A stretch of 64,000 bases of DNA from Lineus longissimus (lineage: Eukaryota > Nemertea > Pilidiophora > Heteronemertea > Lineidae), in the NCBI RefSeq assembly GCF_910592395.1, contig NC_088321.1, forward strand, positions 11,534,001-11,598,000, read 5' to 3'. Position numbers and translations under genes: made by a program. Below, one piece after another: positions 9,820 to 21,200 of the stretch (positions within the stretch are counted from its first letter, which is position 1; each line of letters opens with the position of its first letter). The notes below the pieces were generated by a model, which saw nothing but the letters and a program-made list of their open reading frames with translations, was not told the DNA's origin and searched no databases.

Positions 9820-12800
9820 TATTTATCTTACTTGAATTTTCCTTCGCAGACAACATTTGGTTAGGTCAAACGTTAGCAGATGGCAGCACTGATCAATCAC
9901 TGATCAATCACTGAAAATACAAAACTAATCAAACAATATTGGTAATTTTGATCACCAAGTTACAGATATGAACATGCCACTGACACCAATCGATAGTTCT
10001 CGATCTCTCCTTTCCAAAAATATGTAGTTTATGGGGTGTAACTTCAAAGGCCTAGTTACTATGAAGTTTCTAAAGAATGTAACAGCACCACTAACCATTG
10101 TCAAAGTAAAAGCGCTGAATAATCAAATTGTGATTAGGTCAAACCATGGTAAATATACACAAGAGATCGGCATCACATAAAATGGACTTGTGGTACTAAG
10201 TTGAAGTGGAGTTCCGGACCGCGGCCAGGGAAAAATATGAAGTCTGGTTTTATTCGCGGTTAATGAACGATCGTAAACTTATCACAGTGTGATAAGTTTT
10301 TATCCCAGTGAGATAATATTTTGTTTTTTTTGGATAAATTTTTTACGTAACAATTGTCAGTAATAGGAAAACACATCGGTTTTATCTATGTTGTATTTTG
10401 GTAGTGTTTGTGATGAAAACGAAGTTTTCTTGCCAAATTTCCAGAAATAGTCGGAGGTAAATCGTACATGTGTTTTCCTATTACTCATCACATCAACCCG
10501 ACCAAGAGGAAATATATTGCAAACTCCACCTTTACTTATAGAGAAGCCTAACGGAGCATTTATCAGGGACAAGCATTTATCAAAGCATTTATCAAGTACG
10601 TAATAAGTATTTTAGCCTCAAGGCGTTTGTATCTGACTATGAACACGATGAATCTGCACATTACGTTGGAACCTTTTTCTTTTCATATTTTTTTCTGCCC
10701 TGTTAGATACAAGTACAGCGATATTGCGCTGCATGGGGTCGCTTGATATCGCAGTGGATCTAGGTTTGGTCAGAGTAAGTAAATAAAGGTGATTTATTGT
10801 TTGAATGCGCATGACCCAGAGCCTTTATCTCATTTCGAGAGAACAGGTGACCGTCGGGTACACTACGTACTTGTATTTTTAGTCCATAGGTACATGTAGG
10901 CTACTACCGGCAAACAAAATGCTCGAATGTTCGCGATGCATTCCGATGCCACTAATTTTTTCACACGTAGTGAATTTTTCGCCTGTCATATAGTTTACGC
11001 ATCATTTATTCATCAGTGAAAATATCACCTCTGTATAGTAACTCCGAAAACTAGCGTAGCCTTTATGGTCATCACCTGAGAATCGGCAAAACATCAAATC
11101 GGGCTAATGGAAAATGCAGTAGGACGGCAAAGTTCAATAATCACATGGGCTTTTAGGCCGATGTAAACCTTTACAGTAATCACGTACACCATATGCGGAA
11201 AAGACTACGAAGTGATCAATAAAAGTGCAATATACGAAACCCTTTAAAAAATAAGATATTTTGAAATCGATATCAGTTTTTTCAATCTTTGTTGTGATTT
11301 TTTTCCCCGAGTCACGATTTTTCGCGACGTCCGCGAAAATAACACGATTTTCACAAAAGCTGCCAATTGGCCACCCTTCTTACGCTGCATCTTTAAGTAA
11401 TGATCCATGTAGTTTTCGAACCTCTGGTCACCAAGGGAGGCTCCATTAGTGAACTAATGGCCAAATCTAGACATGTCCAGATTTGACTCTCATTCACTTA
11501 CTCCAGCAACTTGACGATTATATGCTAACTGTGCAACCAAGTCCCAGGCATTGTGGTCATGAGTCATCTGTATCAACACATCTCTTGCAACTCAAGCGCT
11601 GTCTCCATCGCCGGCTACACCGTCTATCCAGCGATATGATCATATATCGATGGAGATTAAAACCCAGTCATTGCTCACCTCCTTGATATCACTCAATTAA
11701 CTAAGCTAGCATCATGCTCCCGGGTCTTAATCTATTAATTTCATAATTGCAGTACCACTGAATATAATACGTGGGTATAAACGGAAATTGGGTTTTAATC
11801 TGTGGGGTATATATTGTGCCTTAATTGGGGGATAGCTTTACTAATTGCATACTTCCTTCGAATAATACGTTATTAATCTTATATGTTTCAAATATTTCCA
11901 ACTGTAAAAGTAACCAAAAGGTGGTTTATCCAAATAAGATTCTTATAAGATTCTTAATTTAGCATGATCTCTTTCAGTTTTGTGTACATGTACACTGTAC
12001 ATTCATCTTAAGATTCGAAATGCCTTAAAAACGAAATGGGGGAGATACATCTATAACGTATTTTTTAAAATGAACATATTTCGTGGGACTTTGTCGAGAA
12101 AATGTTTCTTAGTTCTGTTAATTCAGTTTGAAAAGAATTCACTACAAACCGACAGGTGACCTAAATACTGAGTGTTTGGCTCTCACATATTTAACCCCAT
12201 TCAACAAATGCATTTGATCTTCATTCCCCTATCTATACAGGGTGGTCCAGAAAAAAGCGCAACTGGATACTTCCAACACCATTGATATCAGTGGATGGGG
12301 AATCTTTCTAGGAGAGGAATGATCCAAGTTTGCCCGATTTTAGGTTTTTGTTTTAGAGCCTACTTTGTGAAGCACAGAAAGGCTTCATTCGCGCAGAGGA
12401 AAAATCGAACTGTGCTGGCCAAGTGAACTTAGTAAGTAGGTGGATTAAATGTTAGGTAATAATACTGATGTGAAAATGTCGACAATGTTCCTAGTGACCA
12501 TTTGGAACTAAATAGAGGTCGTGTTAGCATGGCCAGGCTTCAGCATACCACCGATATGTTTGATACCTACAACAGAAGCGTTCTGTTTTTCTGCATTGAA
12601 CCTAGCCAAGAGACTCCAACCTTGCTTCACATAAGCGTCTTTACAACAAAAACTACTGAGGAGAATCGGTCGATCTTGGTATCATTCTTCTTCTATAAAG
12701 ATTACCCATCCACTGGTTTTGATGGTTTTAACTCCCTGGTAACTCTCGAGGTGACTGGTCACATGCCAATTGGAATCGACAACCAATTTAGGAGCAGGCC

Positions 12801-13280
12801 GTTCTTTCCTGACTGACAGCTGGGGCAAAACACGTAAAACCACTGTCATTCAAATTAAACATCATAATACAATAGCAGGGATTTTTTTAAATGTCGAACG
12901 AGGACACCTTAGAAATACCTTGACTAAAGCCTGGAGAAATCCTGGACGATGATCAGTATCTTTCAAAAATCATAGTTTTATGTCCCATGACGAGATGTAG
13001 GGATTAACGGCATTGATTTCTTTAAAATTTGACAGCGATGTGGGTTCGGAGGTTTGCAAAAATTTCCATAAAAAATATAGATTCTTAGCTTTTTTTGCAA
13101 ATTGCTAAATTTCTTTACCATTTTCATGAAAAAGTACTATTGCGAATTTTAACTCACACAACAGGCGTGAGTCTAATAGTTACGAGCATATACTCGATCT
13201 CCCGAACTATAACACCTCACAAAGAAAAGTCACTAGACCCACCTTAATGGCGAATATTCATGACCCTAGCAAAAGCCTAT
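9820..13280. other. Gene-poor stretch
   Basis: I see no supported gene. Present are a GTGATAAG/CTTATCAC palindrome near 10280-10300 and a TACAGGGTGG transposon-end sequence at 12236. Open frames such as 12502-12816 lack motifs and splice partners and are treated as chance. Confidence 0.35.
12236..12330 (+). mobile_element. TACAGGGTGG-type transposon end, copy 1
   Basis: The sequence TACAGGGTGGTCCAGAAAAA is followed by about 80 bp that closely matches the copy at 22029, including the words GATACTTCCA, GTGGATG and GGAATCTTTCTAG. A TA dinucleotide at the end and the ACAGGGTG terminus fit Tc1/mariner-like elements. The other end of this copy is not defined. Confidence 0.5.
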
Positions 13281-13282
13281 TA

Positions 13283-13373
13283 TACAGGGTGGGCGACAAA
13301 GGGTTTCCCTTGCACAATAGAATTATATTGTGTATCCACTGTGTTAGGGAAAATAATTCTGGGCCACCCTGTA
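13283..13373. mobile_element. 91-bp MITE with TACAGGGTGG / CCACCCTGTA ends
   Basis: The element begins TACAGGGTGG and ends CCACCCTGTA, a perfect 10-bp terminal inverted repeat. Its interior also folds back (GAATTAT...ATAATTC). It has no coding capacity and is probably a miniature Tc1/mariner-like element related to the ends at 12236, 22029 and 40354. Confidence 0.6.
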
Positions 13374-15149
13374 GAGCAAGGCCTATCAGTCACACTTGGT
13401 CAAATAGCAGAAAATGAGGTCTAGGCCTAGGCTGGTCAATGTTGATTACGATAGCCTAATACGTCTTATTTCATGTCATCCAACCAGAAAAGGGTCAGGT
13501 CATAATTGTAAGCGATGGTGAATATTAATTGACTGGTTCGGGGTGTAGTTCCGGAGAAAGAATATATAAGAATAATAGAAAATGTAAACAAATGCATTTC
13601 TACACCATATGTCTATCAATCTGATTGTTTTGCAGCAGACCCATAGGAATTCTAGTTCCGGACTTTCGTGCACTGTTAACGACTCAACGAAGGAATGCAC
13701 CGAAGTACCGGCAGAGTCTGGGGCAGGTAGCGGCGGTGACAGAAAGTGAAAATTAAGAAAAAGCCTTGAAAAGACGTGACGAAAAAGATAACAAACATGC
13801 GATTTCTCTCCGCACGATGAAAAAACAACATTGACCAGCGAGTGGATAACTTTCTGTTTTTGTCACTTTATCTGTAAACTACCCTCAGTGCACTTAATTG
13901 ATAATATTTGTTCTGAACTTGGTCAATTTTGGTGTCGGTGAATTTGCAGTCAAGTTTGAATTTTAAAACAGCTATTGTTCGAAAAATACATTTGTAGGCG
14001 CAGTGTCTAATTTCCCAAAGCATCGCAGCAAAATATTGTACCGTTTTTTTTCGTAACTGGACGATCACACAACTGACTTGCTTATCTGCATGAGGAGTAT
14101 AAGACAACATCACTACTATAACATGTATAATGAACGTAGAGGTGTGATAGTTTGTAATCTAACTCATTCGTCAGTGTAGATCGGATGACAACAAAACTTC
14201 TCCTGAGAGTCGGGATTGATACAGAGTAACTCTTGGCGGGCTTTAATTTTGGAATTCTGGAGCGATTATGGAGAAACTACATTTTTAGTTGCTTCCATAT
14301 AAGGGCATGTTCATCATCAAAAGCCAACAGGAGTTCTCATTAGCAGATAGAGGCATTTCATGAGTCAACAGTGCGGAAATATACCGAAATAAATACAAAG
14401 TGCAAAACAAATATCAGTGTAAATTGTTCAGGTACCTACTAATGCTATTTATTCTCCCATTTCATGTTAATTTTAGTTGCTTCATTCAGTTTTAACTGAG
14501 AGAAACAACTCCTTTGACCAATTGATGGCTTTGCAAGTGACCACGTGATCCATCATTTTCACCCTATGCAAATATTTCTAAACACCCACCAATACGCAAC
14601 GTCATGCTAGCCTCTATGCACACAACGAGATAAGGGATATACGTGTTTTGTGGCTTTGGGGCGTTAAGGATACATGTATAGCCTACAGACTAATCCATTT
14701 TTGGCGAGATTGAGATTTTTTTTTTTACTACAGCAGGTATCTCCGGGACCCTGGTGGGGTGAAAACGCTCTGGTTGTGGGGATATTCCAAGGGACACAAT
14801 AGGGGCATTGTTAAATAGCCAGCGCTAGCCCTTGATTATGAAGGGAATTTCACGTGAAGGTGACCATGGTCTGCAGTGCTCTACAACAGCTTTCAAAACT
14901 TGGTGTATCCGAAGAGGCGCTATTGGCCTATCAAGGAGCTACTCACGGTGCTGAACCTCTAGCTTGCCTCCTGACTAAGTGCCTTGCCCAAGACCTTGCG
15001 AGGAGGAGCACGCATTTTAGAGTTATAGTTGTGATATTGTAATTGGTTTGATTTCTCCATCAATAAGTATAGTGATGTACTCCACGTCATGTAGAAATAA
15101 AGTATATGTACAAGTAGAATATATACAAGTTCGTAGTTCCTAATTTCCT
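13374..15149. other. No gene seen
   Basis: I find no exon, RNA gene or clear repeat boundary in this stretch. The short frames at 13500-13700, 13868-14113 and 14854-15042 carry no recognisable motif. Confidence 0.35.
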
Positions 15150-15300
15150 GTTATAGATGTGAGTTGGCTCATAGCATTTAGACCCAAAGGTCTAGCAGTA
15201 CGCAGTGTGTAGATCCATTTTGATTCATGTTCCAAGAGTAGGGAATCTGAATGGACTTTTTCTAGACTACATGCTTTGAAGTTTTGTAATTGGTTTGAGC
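15150..15300 (-). mobile_element. Penelope-like element fragment (GIY-YIG C-terminal part)
   Basis: A minus-strand frame over 15167-15232 reads EHESKWIYTLRTARPLGLNA. The pattern E-x2-W-I-x2-L-x-T-x2-P-x-G-L-N is characteristic of the C-terminal part of GIY-YIG endonuclease domains in Penelope-like retroelements. No reverse transcriptase part is visible, so this is a 3' remnant. Confidence 0.55.
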
Positions 15301-15309
15301 CATAGGACA

Positions 15310-16790
15310 GCCAGCAGGTGAAGGCCTGTCTGAGTTCTCCTTCTTCTTCTCCGTATAAAAAGGGGCCTATTGCTGACTAAGGTACGAGGCATGTTGACAT
15401 TGCCTTATCAGTCTATCGGACCAATAAATATACTTTTATATGCAAGCAACAGCACAGGGTCAGGCTCTGTTGACCATTGGTTGGTTTGATTAGTCTCTTC
15501 GACACAGCCCCTTTGATATTAAATTATATTTTCATTTCATTCAATCTTTCGACCCATGCAATCCAGGTATAGCCCATTTCAACCAGCCTGCACCACGGGT
15601 ATAATGCTAGTCTTGATAATTCGTACGGCTCCAAAAGGCGTTAGAGCTGTACGAATCGTTTTATCTTCAGGGGGGGGGGGGGCTGTACACGCATTGCTGC
15701 CTTTGCACTTGGCAATTGTCACATAATGAGAGATAGGGGAACTGTGATCGAAATTAGAGAGAATGGGCTATTCTTTCAATGTCTGAATCAATTCCTAGCC
15801 ACCATCTTAATAAAGACAGTAACTAAGAATGCAGAATACTACGGTAATATGAAATGACACATTTCACTTTTTCACCAAAAGTAATAGATGTGTTGAACAG
15901 ATTGTTTAAGTTTGACAATTCAGATATCTGGCGTGTTGGCATGTCGCTCAACAGCAAAAAACATCTGTTGCAAAATGCCCCAATCTAACCATCGCTAGGT
16001 GTAATCTTGAACAATTGAAATGCATTTATCATTTTCATTATCACATCTCCGATTATGAAGATGAAAATATATTTTAAATAAAATGCTGAATTGACACCAT
16101 CTGTCGACATTTTAAAGAATAGAAACACATATATCTCATATTTGATAAAGTAAATACGTCATCCATTTGATATCATTAGTGAAAATCTTAGATTTTGAGA
16201 TGAAGAGGTAACATGTTTGGAGGATGGCGTGTGCCGTGTGTTTCTGTCAAAGATGATATATGATTCTGTTTACTCTCCCAGCCCAAATGATTTATAACGG
16301 TGATGTTGATTCAGCCGAACCTTGCAAATATTAAATGCAACTTGAATTTTGTTGCAAAACCATCAAGATTAGGTAAGAATTTGAAATGAGCAATTGGGCG
16401 TAAAACTTTTTATTTCCGATTTTTTTTAATTGTGGCTGTGCTGCAAGTAAATCTGCGCCGAATCTGCTTGCAGAAGACCCCATGCCGAGTTGGCATAACT
16501 ACAAATATAAGCCTGGACGATATACAGTCAATGCATGGACTGTACCTTTAAAGAAACGAGCACGTGATCGTCGAAGTCATTCCCGGGCCTGCCTGAATAA
16601 ATTCCGGTCACCGCCCATACTTTGCCACTTTCGAGTAAATATTTGCTCGAGAGACACCGACAAGAAATAGTTTTTACGAGGCTGCTGAAAGAAGAGCAAG
16701 GTAAGTTGTAGCTAGTCAAAATTTCCATTTCTTATTTTTCCATTTCCGATTCATTGCACTGAAACTATCATAATGCCTTGGGATTCTCAT
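15310..16790. other. No gene seen; one poly-G run
   Basis: A run of about 13 G occurs near 15670. AT-rich sequence with no supported exon or domain motif fills the rest. Confidence 0.35.
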
Positions 16791-16794
16791 ATGA

Positions 16795-17012
16795 TAATAA
16801 TGATAATAATAATAATAACTATACGAGTCTTATATAGCGCAGTATCCAACCATTAACTGGCCGCTCAAAGCGCTTGATAGGCCTCTTTAAAAAGCAAATG
16901 TTTGAGTTGTCCCTTGAAAGATAACAGAGAGCTGCAGTTTCTAACAGTTGAAGGAAGTTTGTTCCACAACTGAGGGGCTCCAATTGAAAACGCTCTACCA
17001 CCGACTGACATG
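16795..17012 (-). mobile_element. 3' end of a LINE retrotransposon
   Basis: The minus strand encodes VGGRAFSIGAPQLWNKLPS followed by a Ser-rich LSFKGQLKHLLF and a TGA stop (complement of 16865-16867). RAFS-x3-P-x-LWN-x-LP is the standard C-terminus of reverse transcriptase proteins of CR1/L2/jockey-type LINEs. After the stop comes about 60 bp of 3' UTR, then an (ATT)n tail at 16797-16818 on the plus strand side. The 5' part is missing, as expected for a truncated insertion. Confidence 0.75.
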
Positions 17013-17021
17013 ACATTGGCC

Positions 17022-17758
17022 TATCTCCAAGTGCACATCGACAAAAGTTACAATCATTTTTTTTTACATGCCAACTTATGTTTTAGATCAAGTTCCCTTG
17101 CGTAAATATTTCTTGCCAGACGATTATACTATAAGCATGTGTTGCCATTACCACATACCATTTTAGTTTATTTTGTAATACAGCAAAGATATAATTTCAA
17201 GTGCTAAACTAATTATTTAAGACCTAGGTCTGGGCTTTCAGTCAAATTCTTCTGATATCTCTTCCTATCTCCAAGCGCACATCGACAAAAGTTACAATCA
17301 TTTTTTTTACATGCCAACTCATGTTTTAGATCAAGTTCCCTTGCGTAAATAATTATTGCCAGACGATTATACTATAAGCAGATGTTGCCATTACTAGATA
17401 CCATTTCCTTCAATATATAGATAATGTGCTTATTATTAATATCACATATCAAATATTTGAAATATATTGAATACATTACTTATTATCAATGGATTCAACA
17501 CGCATAACATATATTGCATATTCGAAACAACTTACTGTCAACTTGTCAAAAGTCTTTGGACGATTGGCACCTGCACATTAGTTAACTTAAAAGCTTGTAA
17601 ACACCTCGATTAGTAGTTACAACAATGTTACAATACACTCCAATTATAATTTTAATCGATATATTTTAGCTGCTGTCGTTTCGGAAGAATTTGACTGAAA
17701 GCCCAGACCTAGGTCTTAGTTTAGCACTTGAAATTATATCTTTGCTGTATTACAAAAC
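17022..17758. repeat. Nested repeat: direct 140-bp pair plus inverted 80-bp pair
   Basis: A segment starting CTATCTCCAAG at 17022-17163 is repeated at 17265-17405 with few changes. A neighbouring segment (about 17172-17253, containing GACCTAGGTCTGGGC) returns inverted at 17683-17758. The inverted pair brackets the second direct copy, as expected from a TIR element that landed next to or inside another repeat. Confidence 0.65.
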
Positions 17759-18061
17759 ACTGAAATAATCACAAACCCAGTTGTGATGTGCAAAAGGGTC
17801 CCATGATATGAGCTAATTAGCATTGATATTTCTTGGCCACTCGGGAATTTGGTTCATATTCTTAACAACATGCATCATTTGATCGGTTATAGCAATAGTT
17901 TAGGGAGGCCCTAATATTCTTTCGACTTTATATTTTTAAAAAACCAGGAGGGTGTCAGCAGCCTTTTAAAAATTGGTAGTCTAGATAAAGACTTGTGCCA
18001 CAACTGGATCTCTTTAATGTGTGTCTGCACTAATAGATACCACATCTTCGTTCTGTTTCAG

Positions 18062-18254
18062 ATGTGGCTTTCTCTTGTGAAAGTGGCTGTATGTGTCTTC
18101 GCCATAATACACGCAGCATCGCCTTTATCTATCATTCCTAAAACCACTGTCAGGAGCACTTCCAGTCGTGGTCCTATTACCCCTCCTAAAACCACTGTCA
18201 CTAGCACTACCAGTCGTGGTCCTATTACCCCTCCAAGTTCCTCTACCACTCCAA
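18062..18254 (+). CDS. Exon 1: signal peptide and mucin-like linker
   Basis: ATG follows TTTCAG directly, so an upstream non-coding exon is possible; the frame is also open to an ATG at 17993. The first 20 or so residues (MWLSLVKVAVCVFAIIHAAS) form a signal peptide. Then come two copies of a KTTVxSTxSRGPITPP unit and an SSSTTPS tail, a likely O-glycosylated stalk. The exon ends in phase 1 at a GTAAGT donor. Confidence 0.75.
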
Positions 18255-21200
18255 GTAAGTATCGCATCGCACTCTTTCATTGTTCGTGTATTGCATGTGT
18301 AATGTACATGTACACGAATAATCGCGGCAAGAATGCTCGAACAAAATACCGTAAATGTGGCAATTTACTAATTTAGTCTAATGTAACCCTGTTTAACATT
18401 ACTAACGTGATTACAGTATTCACCCCCACGAGCCGATTATAACTGTTCAAATGTGAAACTCACCTCGCTTTAAATCATCGTCTGCACGAACAAACCTGAT
18501 CACACAGCAAATTTCTATACGCTACCAAAATAGTGCGCAGAAATACTCTCAAAATCACTTTGTTTTTAGGGGAATTTGTTCGGACAAAGACTTGAAACGC
18601 AACAATTTGACAATCTTTTTTGTATTTTGAAATAAGAAAAACTCACAGAAAGTATTGTTAGTTTCGTGGATGGGGTATTTAACAACGCTGAGATTGCAAT
18701 GGCGTCCTTTTCAAGCAGGGACGGAACGACAACGATAAAATAAGAGTTCCGGTCCTAAGCAAGGAGTTTGGTACGATGGGCTCATTTCGAGATTCGAAAT
18801 TCAAATGTCCAGACTCGACTTTTGGCCTTATCGTATGTTCACTGCCGTAAAAATGTAAACTAAACTGATTCTGTAAACCAAGCATTAGAAGCACTCGCAG
18901 AAATCGACTTTTTTCTAAAAGCAGCTGGAACTGTTGGGCATTTAATCGCGGGTCGGGATTATCACAAGTAGCCTCATATTTACGAGGGCATCATTGGATA
19001 TATCACTTAGTTGTTAGTAGGGCGGGACTCGCAATCATATGAATATGCATTCCATTGCAGAGCGATACTGCTGTAGCGAAGCGCCTTGCGGAGGGGTGTG
19101 TGTGAGAGGGTACTGTAAGTACCCAGACAAACAATTGATTTCATCAAAATGCACATGCCCATCAGGGATGAGATGCTGCAAGAGGATAACGAGTAAGTAT
19201 ATCAACATATTAAGTGCTGCTTGATGGCCACGCTAGATACCAGAACGTTCTCTTTTCCCTGTTATTCATACTTCTTCAAGGATTGGACAACAGTCGTTTT
19301 CGTATAAAGGAATATCGTGCGCTTCTTTATACTGCCAAAGTTTTGAAGCAGTACTTTTATTGAGAAAATGTAAACCTGTGTTTAGGCATCAGGGTAAACG
19401 CCAACAAAACGCATATCTTCAAATGTTTCATGCTTTTCCGGCACTCTTTTAGCCCTTCAAAATCAGCGTGATACATGTGCAGATTCTTATCACACACTGT
19501 TCTCTGTTCTTTCTCTTCAACTAAGACTTGCAAAAAGTCCAATAGCCTGTTTAAATGTGTGTTAACAACCACATTTTTCTGACACATTTTCTAAGCCATT
19601 TAAAACCACTTGGCTGTAGGAATTCGTGTAACTAGTTTCTTTTTCTCGTACCATGGAGCTCCCCTAATAAGTCACGAGAAAAGTGCACCAGTGTGCACAA
19701 GTTGTTATAAGTATGTGTAAAACAATGATTCATGTTTTTTTAAACTAACCATCAAATCGTCTAATAATATTTCTTTTCCCCTTTTTTTACACTTAGCTCG
19801 TCACCCATGTGAAAAATGCAACAGCAAGTATAAATGTGTGCCGAAAAGTGTATACTGTGCATCTCCCGTTTCAAGAGCAGGTTGTACTTGTCCTAAAGAG
19901 AAGAAGTGTTGCAAAGGTAATGACACTTATACTAAAACTCAACATGCAAACTGTTGGGAAGTAAAGGATCTCAAAATGAACCTTACAAGCATTATTTCTC
20001 TTTCAATATTGCAAAATTTTAATTTTTTAAACCATTTTGCACGTATCATACATACAATACGTAAGGCGAAGTATTTGAAAAATCCTTCCTGTCATCATGC
20101 CTTCAAGTTAGATACTGCCCACCATCTTGAACTAAAAATTAATTTTAATTTCATTCACTGCCAGAGAAAATGAGTTCTCGCTCTTCTTTACATGTTCTTA
20201 TCTGTAGTTTTATATCATGTATCAGCCTTACTGTATTTCATATATCATTCATCTTGTCACCCTGAAACAAATAATTCATTGTGGGTAATGAGTTGTGTTC
20301 GCAGAAACATTTTGATGTAGGCCTACATATTAAAAGGGTTCTACTTCTCCTGCCATGCAAGTACACGAATTGCTAAAAAGTACATTTCAATTACCTATTA
20401 CAAATCTATAATGAAAACAGAGTCAAAACTTAAAGGATATGACAAGAGTCAAGCGTGCTCTATATTTCTCACTTCTCAAACCGCTCTTTCTTTTCCAGGC
20501 CCGTTCTGTTTTGAATGCGGTGGACGATGCAAGAAAGGAAAATGCAAAGCTCCCTTCTACCCGATCTTTAACTACAAGTGTCCATGCCCCAGGGGAATGT
20601 CATGTTGCAAACGTAAGAAAGTATATTATCTTGTATTCGGGCTGTCGTACATGTTGGCGCATTGCAGCTAGAACTTTACACTACGACTTGCAGATAACCA
20701 TGAACTTTTTGATTTGTATTTGCTACCATGGTCGTGGTTGGTCACCTAAGGTCGCATAATTACACTTTGATGGTGTGTGAAACATTTCTAACTCTATCGA
20801 CTTGGCTTTTTTGTTCGGATAGCAAATTAACTTTCATAAGCTGTTCGCTACTTTCAGAACTTTGTTTTCATTCCTAACTATAGCAAGCAAAAAACAAAAA
20901 ACACACACACCATTTTCCTAAAACTCCCGCCAAGAAAGGGATCATCGCGCAAATGGGATTTAGCGCCATGGCGTTTCTATAACTAAGCAACGCCGGCTTG
21001 GTCATCTTGATCAAGTTCTATAGACGTCTTTCTATCTGAATGTTTTTGGACCTAACATGCCTAACGACTGAAAAGAACACAATTACGAACAATTCATCTA
21101 CATGTATATTTTTGACTATTTGGCGATTTTGCCCTGCCAAAGGTTTGAGACTGTGTCCAAGAAGATGCACGTTTCCTAGCCTTTGCATTGTATCACCGTA

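Noticed and set aside
12502-12952. Possible gene at 12502-12952
   Set aside because: Two unconnected frames with no recognisable domain and no supporting splice pattern.
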